This document shows, piece by piece, positions 1-59,224 of a DNA stretch of 64,000 bases (the stretch's first letter is position 1; each line of letters opens with the position of its first letter). The translations under genes and the position numbers were made by a program. This DNA comes from Casuarius casuarius (taxonomy: Eukaryota > Chordata > Aves > Casuariiformes > Casuariidae): NCBI GenBank assembly GCA_003342895.1, contig PTFA01000042.1:3351423-3415422 (forward strand), read 5' to 3'. Below the pieces are notes generated by a model. It searched no databases. It was given only the letters and a program-made list of their open reading frames with translations, and was not told the origin of the DNA.

Positions 1-230
1 TGGGGGAGCCGTCGGTAGCGCCGCGTCTGTGCCGCCGCTGAGCCGATGGGCGACGTGAGCTGAAGCGCTGGTTAATGTCTGTCGGTGGCTAAATAAAGCC
101 CGGCTCAGCCGCGCCGTGGTTTGTTTGGGCCCCTCCGGACACGGCGGGGAGAGGAATTAGCAAAGCGCGGGGTGGGAGGGTCTGCTCCCCGTCGCGGTTT
201 GGAAGGAGCTTTATTAAAAGGCTGCGAATT

Positions 231-262
231 TAAAAAAAAAAAAAAAAGAAAAGAAAAAAAAG
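231..262. repeat. A-rich simple tract
   Basis: A run of about fifteen A is followed by an AAAAG-type A-rich stretch. It is ordinary low-complexity sequence inside the GC-rich intron. Confidence 0.8.
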
Positions 263-339
263 AACGGGGATGTAAGTAAAAAAATAAATAAATAACCCTG
301 AGAAAAGCTTATCGTTAAGGCCCTCTAATTCAGCAATTT

Positions 340-1330
340 CGAGCGCAATTGCCGGGCAGCGCTCCCTGAACGCCTTGGTTTAGGAGGGAAGAGAAGTGGC
401 ACATGCCGAGATGCTGCTGCACATGTCCCCGCTTTTCCAGGGAACAAACCGACCCCGAGAGAGGGTTTATGCCCGCAGCTCGGGGGTGTTTCGTGTCGGT
501 CTGCCTTGGAGGGGCCGGGCGTGCGCTTCCGCACACTCTGCTTATTAAGAGCAACGTTTAAACGCGTAGGGCGGATTCCTGATCTTTCATCGTCTTAAGT
601 GCGGGTGGGAATACATTTAAAACCAAAGCTTGAGGTCCACGGATGACGGGCGGGGGGACCCACCTCCTTCGGCCCCGAGCTCGGCGTTTAGTGCCCGGGA
701 AGGTGGAGGGCCGAGGGGGACACGGAGGGAGGCAGCCGCAGGCAGTGCCCGCTCCCCGCCGGCTGCAGCAGGGGGTTTGGGGCCGGCCGGGGGGCTGCCC
801 CACGGCACACGGTGGTTAGCCGTAACCTCCCTCCCTCCCTGAGGCGGCGCGTTTCCCTAGGGATTTGGGGGTGCGGGGATGGGGGGGGAGCTCCTCTCCC
901 CGTGTACCCGGCCGCTAGTTTCCAGTTGGCTTTACTGGGAGAGGAGGGAGGGGGTACGACAGCCCGGGGGCGCTGCCCCCCTCCGGGGCACTGGGAGACA
1001 TCGGCCCTGAGCGGGGGGCGTCTGGCCGGCACCGTGGCTTAAATTCTCGGGAGAGCAAAGACGTGGGGAAAACGCCCCTCCGAGGGCGCCGGGCATGGTC
1101 CCAGAGCTGTCCCGAAGCTGGGAGGGGGGCTGGAAATGAAGACGGGCACGAAGCAGCCCCGGCCGCCGCCCGCGGCCTTTGGCTGCCTGATGGGAGCCGT
1201 CCCGCGGGGGCGACGGTCGCGGGTCCCCCCGGGCACGGCCGGGCCCCGGCCCGCCGCAGGGCGCAGCGGGGTTTGCTTCTTCCAGCCCGGCCGAGCCCCC
1301 CCGCACGCCTGCTAGGCCCGGGTAGCTGTA
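340..1330. promoter_or_regulatory. CpG-island-like block in SIM2 intron 1
   Basis: This stretch is strongly GC-rich with frequent CpG dinucleotides and G/C runs, by eye well above the gene average. Developmental regulator genes commonly have CpG islands that extend into the first intron and are Polycomb targets. That role is inferred from gene class, not shown by the sequence. A TATAAAA motif lies just downstream at 1359-1365. Confidence 0.5.
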
Positions 1331-1358
1331 GCCAGCGTGATCGGCAGCGTTGTCCGGC

Positions 1359-1365
1359 TATAAAA
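1359..1365 (+). promoter_or_regulatory. TATA-box-like motif in intron 1
   Basis: A consensus TATAAAA sits directly downstream of a CpG-rich block. A pyrimidine tract with a splice-acceptor-like end lies about 80-100 bases further on (about 1440-1463). It could be an internal promoter or a chance match; nothing in the sequence decides this. Confidence 0.25.
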
Positions 1366-2396
1366 CCGGCTTCCAGCCCTGTCTAGACTGGCGGGGGAGC
1401 GAGGGAGAGGGCTGAGCTTTTAAAAACCCCGCTGGATGGCTCTTTTTTCCTCTTTATTTCCAGAGCGCGCTGACGCGTAGTTTCGGCTAAGTTTGAGCCC
1501 CTCAGCGAGGTGTCTGGGCCGGATGGTCCCTGCGCTTCGACAAGGCTCGTAAATGGGTTCAGACAGGTCACCCCCTGCTCCCCCCGGCCAGGGTTTTCCC
1601 AAAGATGCACATTTTTGGACAGAGCTGTCGGGTCTCCCCGCGGAGGCGCCCGAGCAGGCTCAGAAAAGCGAGAGTGAAAGGAGATTTATATTGTAGCTCC
1701 TTTCTTCCCCCCAAGTGCAAGCCCTGGAAGGCATAATTTCGTGCTCCGATATCATACATTTTGCAGTGTGGTTTTGCTCTGACCTTCGGATTCATGAATT
1801 AGAGTCCAGGAGACAGCAACCTACAGCCTCCCCCGCTCGACATCCCTGTAAGATCGTCTTCTGTTGTGTTTTGGTTTTTTGCCAAGACATTTATTACTGT
1901 AGAACAAAAATATACCACGGGACTTTTTAATCTTCTTTCTTGACTGTCATTTTTTTTGTTGTTTCTAAAAATGAACAAACGAAAGAAAAGGACGCAAGAA
2001 TAAATCGCGTTGAGAAAGAACCCCTCTTTCCAGCAGGTTATGGCAAGCTGGTTAAATTGTGAACCTATCCCCTACCCGCCGCAGTTTCCAAAACCGACTT
2101 TAAAACTGCACTTTTATAGATGATTAAACCGGACGGGAATGCGCTCATTAATAAATGACCCGAAAGGTAATGTTGCCTCTACAAAATGATCAGAATAAAA
2201 TGATTCAATAGTAGATCTGGGACCTGTTCCTTATTCTAAGACGCAGACAACAGGAATAGTAAGGAGCGTACAGTTTTCTGTCGCTATTTAAAAGCAGACC
2301 GGGAATGCGTATTTTAAGAAAATCCAGGCAGAGTGCAGCTATTTCAGCTAATTCTCAGATGTACTGAGAAGCGGTTTATTAATGAATTTGAAAAAG

Positions 2397-2419
2397 CAAG
2401 CAAACAAACAAACAAAAAG
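2397..2419. repeat. (CAAA)n short microsatellite
   Basis: A short run of CAAA-type units lies in an AT-rich part of intron 1. Confidence 0.7.
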
Positions 2420-2509
2420 CAGGCCGACGGCTCCACGAAACCGCCAGCAGTGGCACTAAAGGTGTTGCTAAAACAAAAGCGGCTAAAACAAAAATCCCCG
2501 GAGGGGCTG

Positions 2510-2880
2510 CAATAACGCTGCCCCGCTCCTCCCCAAAGCCGCCCAGAGGCTGCCCGGGCTCCCCGACGGCCCCGACGGGCGGTGCGATGCGACGCGATGC
2601 CCCGCGCCGTCGAGGTGCAGCGATACCTGGCCGCGTCGCTCCGTGCTGCGGCCGCGGCTCAGGGCAAGGCGTCGCCTCTGTCCCCGTCCCGGGGCCCTGC
2701 CGGCCCCCGCCTCATTTTCTTTTTGCTCTCCCAGCCGAGGGAGGTTACTCCGCGCTGAGGGGAAAATCCCCCAGGAGAGGCAGCGCTGAAAATCCCGGCG
2801 TTGCCGGGACCCAGGTTCGCCGTGAAGGACGGCTGCGGGGGGACCGTGTGCGCCGGGGGCCGGGGAGCAGTACAGGAGAC
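2510..2880. promoter_or_regulatory. CpG-rich block in intron 1
   Basis: Dense CpG occurs here, including several GCGATGC/GCGACGCG-like strings near 2580-2600. The overlapping frames on both strands look like composition artefacts. A regulatory role is inferred only from CpG density and position in a developmental gene. Confidence 0.35.
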
Positions 2881-3269
2881 ACAAAGGAAATGCTCCAGGT
2901 TACGGGGCAATCTGATACTTACATGATACATCGCTAAGTAATTCTTTTAGCAGAATCCCGAACAGAAAAGCTACCGGGCTTTCACAAGCGTTTAGGTATG
3001 AATTTATATATTTGGAGAGCAAAGGTGGGAATTGTTCCCAAATATTTCCAGATCTTGTTACAGCTTAACTCACCCCCATCCCTGGAAACTGGGAACTGGT
3101 ACAAAGTGAATGCTGAAGCACTCCGAAAAACAGCCCGAGATGTCCAAAGGTGGTAGCGGGGAAATTGCGCCCGGGCTTGCCGGAGGAAGGGGGGGCGCAT
3201 TTACACGAGGAACCCCACGGCTTTCCGTGGCAAAAATAGCACGCATTTCGGGATTTCCCTGCAAAAGCC

Positions 3270-3900
3270 CCTCTGCGTCGTCGGGGCGCAGCGGCCCGGG
3301 CCGAGCCTGCCGCCCGGGCGAATTAGGGCCATTAGGGCCAGCTATTTCCTCCCCAGCGCAGCAGAAACGATGCCGCGGTGCCCCTGCTGCCCTCCCAGCG
3401 CAGCAAAACCCAGTCCCGGCGGAGAGGGTCGATGCAGACACCCGAAACGGAGGGTAAACTAGGAGAGGGGGTTTCATTCGTGGTTGCGACCAGCAAAAAC
3501 GGGGCTGCGCCGCGGAGCGGCCAGTCCTCCTCCGCCCCGGCAGGGCTTCGCCGTGCCCGAGCCGCCCGCCGGGGCAGGCTCCCCCGCAGACCCCGGCTCC
3601 GTCTTCCCGGGCTTTTCCCGGCGTGAACGTGCGGCTACCAGCAGCGGCCGAGGGGCTGCGCTCGGGGGGCCCGGCCGCCCCCGCGGGGCCCCCCGCCTTT
3701 GCAAGGAGGCTGCGCCTGCTGCTCGCTTGCCCGCGGGGAAATCGCCCTCCGGGCCGAGGTGGCAGATTGGCGCTGCGGCGGCGCCTCGGGGACGTTTCCC
3801 TCGGGAGGAGCCGTCCGGCAGCCCGCGGCTTTCAGGGCCGCGTCCGAGACCCGCCGGCCTCCTCCGGCAGAGACACCTTCCCGCTGGGGCCGCCCTAGGA
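3270..3900. promoter_or_regulatory. CpG-rich block in intron 1
   Basis: This is one of the most CpG-dense stretches of the window, with runs of CCCGCGG/GGGCCC-type sequence. No exon with homology is recognised. It may be part of the island complex around the SIM2 5' end. Confidence 0.4.
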
Positions 3901-4922
3901 AACTTCCTCCGCCTTTAACCGCTTTACAAAGCGCTCACTTTGTATGAGCAGCTCTTCCTGGCCTCGCTCCAGCCCAGCGAGTGAAAATGTGCATTATTTA
4001 CTGGCTGGGCAGGAGCTCCTCTTTGGAGTCTGCTGCAGGCGTGTGTTTACAGGACGTGCGCTGCGCGTTTGCAGATCTCCGGGAAGACAAGTTAATGTGC
4101 GGTACTCCTTTCTCTGAATGTAAGGATTTATTCGTTTCGTTTCCACCTTTAAAATGACCTGCTGGTGGATTAAACGAAAAAAAAAAAAACCATCGGCTTT
4201 AGAATAAGCTTAGACGAATGTCAGCCTGATCCACCTAACGCGTTGACGTTTGATACGAGTTTGCAATTGCAAGTCGAGTTTTAAATTTCGAAGGGCACAA
4301 AGCCGCCGAAGAGACTCCAAGTATTCATTTCTTAGTCCTCGTAGAAAGGAGTCCTAAAAATGTTCGGCGACGCCGTGCAGCCGTACCTGTGCAGCCGTGA
4401 CGAGCAGGGCAGCGCAGGCTGCCGCACACGGGTGCAGGGCAGACACCATTCGTTCTTGACGAATAAAATCTGCTTAAAGAATAAATCTCCTGCATCCTTC
4501 AGAAAATTAGGGCTCGTTTCAGGACACATCAAAAGATTTTTTTTAAGTTTGTCTATTGTTATGAGTAAACCCCTTTGCTGGGTTACAATCCCATGTTTCG
4601 ACACTTTCAATTAGGAAACCGAAATGAGGGCAAACCGCGCAGCACCAGGACTAGCTATATCGTTTGCGTTTGCCACCGTCTCGAGAAAGGGACCCCAGGG
4701 TGTCTCTGCGGCCCGTTAAACTTCCCATCGCCGAGGGAAGCGCGTTTCAGCGCGAAAAACATTTTGACGGATCCCTGCAAGTTTAGGAGCCTCCTCCAAA
4801 CTGCGGAGGGCGAAACGGCGGTGGAAACGCGCGACTTTTCGTTTGGCTCTTCAAAGCAGATTTCCAAGCGCGTGGCCAGATCCTTCTTTTAGCGAAGGGA
4901 GGGTGTCCTTTCCCTACACACA

Positions 4923-4967
4923 ACAAAAGGAAAGAAAGAAAAAAGAAAGAAAGAAAAAAGAAAAAAA
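4923..4967. repeat. (AAAG)n purine tract
   Basis: An almost pure A/G strand of AAAG, AAAAAG and GAAAG units lies immediately upstream of a CpG-dense block. It is simple-sequence DNA. Confidence 0.85.
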
Positions 4968-4979
4968 GCGTGGCGCTTT

Positions 4980-6130
4980 GACCCACTCGCCCCGTGGGTC
5001 CCCGGAGCGGGGCGAGGCGCGGGTGCGCGCTGCCCCGGGGCAAACGCGCGTGGGCGCGCAGCGGCGAGCCGCGCTGGCGGCTGCGCTCGTAGCGGGGCGT
5101 CCGCTGCGCGCCCGAAGCGGGAGGTGCTGGCGGCCCCAGGGGACGCCGGATGCTTGAGCGGGGCAAAAGGCTCCCGGCGTTTCCAGCCCGGGGCTACCTG
5201 CGGCGCTCCGCCAAAGCACACGCCGGTCCGGGAGGGTTTTGGGCCGAGCGTTTTACTCCACGCTGGCCGCTTAACACGGCTGCACGGTGCAGGAGGAAAA
5301 CACAGCTGCGCATGAGTTTGCCCTGTCAGCAGCGGCGGGAAAAGGCGGCCCGGGCTGCGGGGCGCTGGGCTACGCACCCACTGCACGCGTGTCCGCGTAT
5401 GTGAAGCGCTGCACGGAAGCCCCGCGGCACCGGGAGCCCGCACAGAGGCGCGTCGCCGCCTTTCACCCACGGCTGGCCTTTCCACAGCGCCTCTTGGCTG
5501 CCGAGGGGCACGGGCACAAATACTCCAGGAGCTTCGGTGGCCTTTCGGAGGCTGTGCTGCAGCCCAAAGGGTTTAAGCCCTCCTTTCTTTTCTTTCCTTC
5601 CTAAAAAAGGGGGCATTAAATGGATGCACCTTCCCTCCACCCCGGCGCGCTCCTCCGGGCAATGGCATGCATCAACCCCTCGACTGGCACGGGCAGTGGT
5701 CTCAGCCCCGCTGGGGGGAAAGCTGATGCACGCCTTCTTTGCGTGGGGGAATTAAAAAAAAACAAACCCGAGACCAGATTCCCCCTCCCGAAACCCCAAC
5801 CCCATCGAAAACCTTCCCAACGCCGTGCCGGGTGCACGGGCTCTCGGTGCGCCGGGCAGCGCAGAGGACGCCCGGGGGGGCTGCGGCCGGCGAGCGGCTG
5901 GGGCCGGCGGGCTGGAGGGGCCCGCAGCTCCCCGGGGGCAGCGAAAGCGTGCGTGTGGGGATACCCGCGGCTGGGTTTCCAGCAAAAGGGGCCATTCCCT
6001 TCAAAAGTGCGTGTGTAAGAGGGACCCCGCCGCGGCCGGGGAAGGCGGGCGGTGGGGCAGCCCCGCGGGCACGGAGGGCGGGCCGGGCTCCCTCCGCGCC
6101 CCGCTTCCCGGTCTAACCAGCCCCTCGGTT
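4980..6130. promoter_or_regulatory. CpG-rich block running up to SIM2 exon 2
   Basis: CpG-rich DNA continues to the exon 2 acceptor and is interrupted by a few A- or T-rich runs (near 5580-5600 and 5755). The only coding similarity begins at exon 2 itself. Confidence 0.4.
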
Positions 6131-6139
6131 CCCTTGCAG

Positions 6140-52764
<46,625 letters not shown>

Positions 52765-53425
52765 CAATAATAGGAAAATATTTACTTTTAATTAAGAAGC
52801 CAAACTGCAATGATTTCCAAAAAGCATGAGAAAACATGGTTACATTTACTGAGCATAGCTGAAGGTCAATGAGGGACAGACTTGTGTGCTCCTGGCAAGC
52901 CATGTGTAACAGTACCTTGAAGGTCAGGAAAAAAAATACATCTAGCTTCAGTGCTTCGTTGTCACAGATTAAGCCCTGGTGCCAGTGAGAAGACATTTAA
53001 CAGATCTTATTTTTGTTATTTTATAGTGTGCAACAAAATTAAACAATAGGTGTTATATGCAGAATTTATATGGACAACTTCTTTTCCCTTAAGCCCTACT
53101 TTCCAAAATACGTTCAAGATTTTTTTATCATTACCATACACTATACACTCTAGTTTAGATATTTTTTGACAAACTCTGTGAAACCGTACATCAACTCTCC
53201 ATCCATGTGTTAAACATCCTGACAAATGAACTTTGTTTAGAGTGGGGATTTTAGTATCCATGATACAGCTATACTAACTAAACAAAACTCAGTTTGGAAA
53301 ATGCTCATTTATTAGTTATCCAAAAGTTGATTTAACTCTAAATTTGATTCATTTAACATAGATTTCCGTGTTCAGAGATTGTTGCCATCACTGTTCATCT
53401 TGACAAGAAATGATATCACGTCAGA

Positions 53426-53451
53426 TTAACACATATCAAGATATGTGTTAA
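53426..53451. repeat. 12-bp-arm palindrome in SIM2 3' UTR
   Basis: TTAACACATATC is followed after AA by its exact reverse complement GATATGTGTTAA. In RNA this would form a 12-bp stem; the two-base spacer means the tip must open to give a workable loop. Confidence 0.85.
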
Positions 53452-53961
53452 GAGGTTACAGGTCTTGACATGGCAAATTGGTGAAAATTACGTAGCAGGA
53501 ACTGAAGACTATTCCCCATAAAAATGTTGGAATAAGAAAAAAAACCTTCTAAAATGTGTGTGTCAATGACTATTCTAGGAGAAGACTCTGCAGTTTTTCA
53601 AAGCAGCTAGTCAAAAGTACATCTTGATAATAACACCAGAAATGTTTTCTTTACAGTCCAGGGTATAAAGAACATTTATGCTTTTTTTTAAACTTACTGG
53701 TAGCGTTCTGAAGTTTGAAGAGTTCAGCTTTAACACACTGGACTTCCTTAAGCATAAATCTCATTGTCAACACAAAGGTAAGATTAACACTTGACTGATT
53801 CATGCACTTCACAAATAAAGTCAGTGGACGATCTGAATATGAAAAGTCATTGCACAACCACAAAAAACAGACTGCATAGATTGAAGGAAACAGAGAACAG
53901 ATTGAAGGAAAGCGGAGTTTGAGTACATCAGCTGAACACTACACACATCTCAATTTGCACC

Positions 53962-53967
53962 AATAAA
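53962..53967 (+). terminator. SIM2: SIM2 poly(A) signal candidate 1
   Basis: This is the first canonical AATAAA after the stop, at about 1.2 kb, in the context CACCAATAAACTGTAGC. Confidence 0.5.
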
Positions 53968-54367
53968 CTGTAGCAAGCAAAACGTACGAAGCATGCATTT
54001 AAATTTTTTCCAGCATATTAGGAATAGATTTTTCCCCTTTTTTATTTCTTTGTAAAGTTTACAAATCAGAAAATGAGGAGACCTACGGATCAATGTGTGT
54101 TTTATTGACAACAGTCAGTCCACTTTGTCTTTCAGCCACTTCCCCAAATATTCTTTGTGTGCTCTTGATAAAATGACGAATGACTCCCTAAATAATATGT
54201 GTAAACATCAAAAATTACAGCATTGGAGTCAGAGAATATTTTACAGAAAGGCTATTGTAGATCTGACTCAGCTGTATTCAGCTCTATTTCTTAGCCCAGT
54301 TCAAAGCTAGTTTACATTTTACAAACCTCCTCTCTCTTATCAGACTCTCTGTAGGAGTCTCTCTCTA

Positions 54368-54373
54368 AATAAA
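54368..54373 (+). terminator. SIM2: SIM2 poly(A) signal candidate 2
   Basis: An AATAAA overlapping an A-rich run, with TGTGCAATATGG-type sequence 20-30 bases downstream. It is an alternative 3' end; another hexamer lies at 54507-54512. Confidence 0.3.
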
Positions 54374-55865
54374 ATGCTTACCTGGCTTGTGCAATATGGA
54401 AAAATACTTCCTCATGGATTGCACCTTGACAGATAAAAATACTTTAACAGATGTAATGAAATACACACATTTTTTTAATTTCACATTTTCTGTCTCTATA
54501 TGCAGCAATAAAATGCAGTTACCTCCTTGCATGTATGAATATTTATTGTTATGAGTAAACAAATGCTTTTAAAACATATGTTTGAAAATAATTTTCAGTA
54601 TTTTTATTGCTTCCAATTAAAAGGCTAACAGAGAAGACTATTATGAAGTAAAACATACAATACACTTGGAAGTTCACAGTTGTCTGACTTTTTCATTTGC
54701 TAAAAAACCAACAGAGGTATCTTTCAGGATAAGTATCAACAAAAATACCTACTCATCCATTACCAGAATATTGAATTTTTAACAAAAAAATCAAAACGAA
54801 ACCAACATATTCAGTATAATTGCACTCTGTGGTTCTTCTAAAGCTAGAGAAGGTAGCAGGTCTAAAGAAATGTTATGAGTGAATTTTATTATCATTCTGA
54901 CTTTAAAAATTGAAACGATGAGACACAAAGCTGTTTTACAGTGGCTTTGTTTAACAGCCTTCCCAACCAGTGTTACTAGTAAATGGACCTGACTTACTTC
55001 TTAAAAGATACAATTATGCTAAGACTTGTATATTAATTTTGTTAAATTAAAAACATGCCCTATAAAAGACTAACTGACATTGTTTGCGTCATTAAAAAGA
55101 AACCTGATGCATGACACTTTCATACTACACTTTTCTTTATACCTCATTAGTGGTATTGCTGCACACAAAGCCAGTCTGGTGTATTTTTCTGTTCTTGGAA
55201 GTACTTCTCATTATAAAAACATGTTTTCAGGAACACACAAATTTGGCTTCAGTTAAAAAATGCCATTGATATCTTTCCGTGAAATACCACAAAATATTTT
55301 CCAGTGTCTACCTTGTTATTCACACTTTCAGGCTTTATTCAAAGAGCATGAGTAAAGGAGGTGGTCCATCATTCTCCCACAGCTGTTTTACAGTATATGA
55401 TATTCAGATACATGAATTTTCCCTGTTAGGAAATAATGAATCAATTATGCATTCACAGATGATAATACAGAGTAGGTTTCAGAAAAGATCTGTGATTAAA
55501 AAAATGTGTCAAACATTTTTCCTGCTATTCCAAAATAGAAACACTAATTGCATATTCACATCTGGAATGTGAGTAAATTGTATTGAGAGAAAAACATGAG
55601 TTCAGACATAGAGTTTTAGTCAGTTAAACTACAGATGTTCCTAGTATACACTTAAGGCAGCATGTGGTGCAGCCATTGACAGTGGCAATGTTTTTAATAA
55701 TTGGAAAAAATTATGTCACGTAAGTAGAGTGTGAATTGGAATACATTATGAAAAGTAACCTAATTTCTCTCTACCATACTTATTTGAGCCATAGATACCT
55801 TTATCATGTGACTTGATAGGATTTTAAGTCTTAGGGGAGTTTAGGCACAGTAAGTAAATGATATG

Positions 55866-55867
<2 letters not shown>

Positions 55868-55907
<40 letters not shown>
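55868..55907. repeat. (AG)n microsatellite
   Basis: About twenty uninterrupted AG units. Confidence 0.97.
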
Positions 55908-55911
<4 letters not shown>

Positions 55912-58900
55912 TTTTCTAAGAAGTAAAGTTGGAAACATTAGTCCTATACTGATGTCTCAAAGTTTTTATCCTATTAACAGAAACACTGCAATGTAAATAA
56001 GGTGATAAGGTAACAGACTTCTCCCCAGATCAGAGTAGCCCTGTAGTTTGAAAAAAGTTATTTAAGTAATTTAATGAAATTAAGCACAGTGGACGATAGG
56101 TTTAAATTCTGAGAATATATCACTGAGGTAAAATGGAAATGCTATTTTTATGAATGGGATACCTGCCAGAATATAGTATTTCTCTAAAAATCACAAAACA
56201 TGACACTAAGTATTTTTTCAACCTTTCAGTTATACTTCAAAAAAACACAGAGAAAACTTATTATTCCATTCTTTTTCCTGAACATTATATTTTTGCTTTT
56301 TTTTATGTGATGCAGGTATGAGCTATTTGGCAAATGTAGGTGAAAAAGCAGGCAAAACAAACAACCTATTAATGCTCAGAATTATATATGTATTCCCTAA
56401 AAATGTAAAGCATTTTTGCTTATTTATTATGTAAAACAAAACTGTTAAAATATTAATAAAATCCTGTAGCCAAAGGAATGAGTTTGATTTCTTTTTAAAT
56501 ATAAAACACAAAGTTTCAGTAAGAATAACAGATACTGTATTTTTGTAAATTTATTTAATTTGTAATAATATGTTTGACAGTTCATGTACTATAAAATACA
56601 AGGATTTAATTTATTCTATTATTTTAGCCACATTACATTTTAAAAGAATAGTCTTGGAGGACTGATAGTAACCCAGAGTCACTAATGAAACATGCTAATG
56701 CAAGATGTCCAAACACAACATCAGTTTACAGTTCTTCACTGAAGTTCTTTTTTCTATATTGTTTATTGCATGACCACAGTCTGCTGAATGCCATCATTTC
56801 TGTTCTCTGTTCTTACCTCAGTCTAGATTGAATTTCTTTGGTGTCTGAGCAGTGCTACGCATCACTACAATAACTTATGCATGCAAATGCTTCTATCGAA
56901 CCAGCTGCCCCCAGAAATCAACCCTCTGTAGCACAAATCATTCTCATGCCAGATATCAAGCTGCATTTCAAACTTTTTTACGTAGCTATCATATATTCCA
57001 AAGTAGTTGTAGAGAGGACTTTTTTGAAGACTGCCAAAGTCTTGCAGCTGAATTAGAAAGAGCAAAGAAATAAAAGTTGTATTAAATGCTTTAAGACTAT
57101 TTCTAGATAATAGCCCCTGAAATATATTATATTTGCTAGGTATATATTTAAAAGTGCTCTGAAGTCTTATAAAACATTTTAATAGTCATGAGATGTACTG
57201 CTTGAACTCTTAAATGTAAGTATATTATAATTTTTTTTTCAAATCTTTGGAAGCTGCATTGGTTCTGTCTGGACACAACCTACTAAATTTTTCTGAACAC
57301 AGACACAAGCCAATGCACCCTGCAGGAGTTTTCCTATCAATAAACAATCTCTATAGGTATTTTCACAATGTGTAAAAACTGAAGTCACAGAAATATGGGC
57401 ACCATGGTAGATGATTTTTGAAAGCACTTCATCAAGAAAATAGTTTAAGATATGAGAGCCTCACAATGAAAGAGGTGTTTTACTAATTTAGACATTTTAA
57501 TAAAATTAAAAATTTTCAGTGCATTACTTCTGGATCTGGAGTTGTCTGATTCTCCATACCTATGTCCAGAGACTGTTCTGCACCACGTTTGTCCAGCTTA
57601 CCTAAAGAATAATAATAAAAATGATTTTCAGAGCAAAATGTTGTGGCTTTGTGGATGTGCCAAGTTCGGCACAAAAAGAGTAAGATTACTGGCCATCTTC
57701 CCCATACACCTTAGGATGAGTGTGGTATAAGAAGGTTCATTGGCTTTCTTGACACTAGCAGCTGCTAGTCAGAATGACCTTATTCAGCTGTTCTCTAAAA
57801 ACCAGGAATTTTCTTTGTAAAGTTCTTTGGTACATCTGAAGCAAAAGTCAGGTTTCTAACAAATGTTTCATCCAGCTCAAGGTTTCCTCTCCTCAGACAA
57901 CAGGTAGTTTTATACACACAAGGATAGGCCACTAACAAGTATAAAAGCAAAAGTGGTGTACACCATCTCACTATGCTCCAGCATGTCCACGCTTAAAATG
58001 TCCACACGTCCAGTTCTCATTTACAGAAAGGAAATAAAATGCTAAATTTTTTTCCAATGCAATTTTTTCTCAGAATAATCTTACAGTTTAAAATAAGAAT
58101 AAAATATGCTTTTCATTAAAAAGGCCATGAAGAAATTCCAAAAGGAAAGATAGCAGCCATGAAAGATTGCAGCATTTTACTATTAAAAAAATAAATCTGC
58201 CTGCTGTTCAGACCCTGTGACAGCTTAGCTAAGTGAAGTTTTGCAGGTACTCCATCTTGCCCTTACACAAGAGCATGTTTTATCATTTCTTCCCCATCAT
58301 CCTTCTACTGCACCTGTCCCTAGCGCAGGGAGAGCATGTTTTAAGGAAGCAATACAAATCAAAACCTGATGCATGACCTGGTCATTAAAAGACATCTGTA
58401 CAGGCTATCAGTCTATCTGGAAGCTGAGTGAAAGCAAGGGTGTTTCCTACAGGCATATCCTACTGTACCAAAACAGAGAGTTTCAGCTGCACATTTCAGA
58501 TTGAGAAACAGATCTAAAGCTTCTTAAAACTCTGTGGTGGGAAAAAACTGTACCAGAACTATGCTTTCCACAGCTGACCAGCAGCAGCATGCATTGCTCA
58601 TAAGCTGTTTGAAGGTAAAAGTAGAAAAGAAGTGAAGCTGCACAAGGAAAATGTATGTACACTTCTGCACATCTTCCTCGTGTGTCTTCATTTCTTTTCA
58701 ACTTTTTCCCTCTTCTGCTTCTTCCGATATACAAAAATGGGGTCTTCTTTGTATTTAAACTTTATTAACACAGACTCAAGTTTCATATGATTGTAATATA
58801 CATCAATATTTGACTCCGCCAAAAATTAACAGCTCAAAGCAGTTTTGAAATTAAAATACATTTTCCTTTTCATCAGTATCATCTGATGGGGAAAAAGCAA

Positions 58901-59224
58901 AAATGGGTGTTCATGCATATTATTTTAACTAAGCCAATCAACAGCTGTTTATACTCCACCATAAACTGCTATGAAATGTTGCTGTGCAGTCTTGTATGCT
59001 GCAGACCACCAGGGACAATGAAACAGTAGGGGACAGATGACCAGGCACACACAGAAACATACTGTCATATGGAGCATAAAATCCTAACTATAACAGGAAC
59101 AACTCAATTTCTTTCTAGCACTTGCTGCCAGACTGCCTAAACCCTAGTATGTAAGGATTACTCTAAATTACCATTACAGACTAGCCTCCTCGCTTTAGGA
59201 CTTTTTGACTTTGTAACAGAAACA

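Larger units (their letters stand above)
1..6139 (+). other. SIM2: SIM2 intron 1, 3' portion (GC/CpG-rich)
   Basis: No coding exon is recognised here. The conserved SIM start and bHLH helix region, expected in exon 1, is absent, so exon 1 lies upstream of base 1 and this stretch is read as the downstream part of intron 1. It is CpG-dense in blocks (about 340-1330, 2510-2880, 3270-3900 and 4980-6130) separated by AT-rich stretches, for example 1900-2340 and 4100-4350. The many open frames in the GC-rich blocks occur on both strands at once and match no known family, as expected from low stop-codon frequency in GC-rich DNA. It ends in a polypyrimidine-type acceptor, cccttgcag, before exon 2. 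Confidence 0.8.
52765..53990 (+). other. SIM2: SIM2 3' UTR (minimum estimate)
   Basis: Untranslated sequence runs from the stop to just after the first AATAAA at 53962. It is AT-rich and contains a near-perfect palindrome at 53426-53451. Further AATAAA hexamers at 54368, 54507, 56455 and 57069 allow longer forms, so the end is not fixed by sequence alone. Confidence 0.6.

Noticed and set aside
325..1306. Many 60-140-codon open frames on both strands in the GC-rich start of the window
   Set aside because: They overlap in several frames at once, have Pro/Arg/Gly-rich composition and match no family; GC-rich DNA has few stop codons.
3070..3918. Open frames up to 144 codons in the CpG block
   Set aside because: Same composition effect, with shadows on both strands and no recognisable domain or splice structure.
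4889..5640. A 198-codon minus-strand frame
   Set aside because: It runs through the AAAG tract and CpG-rich sequence, giving Phe/Ser and Arg/Pro runs; no homology is recognised.
1..6139. Search for SIM2 exon 1 (start codon and bHLH) inside the window
   Set aside because: No sequence encoding the conserved SIM basic-helix start was found, so it must lie upstream.
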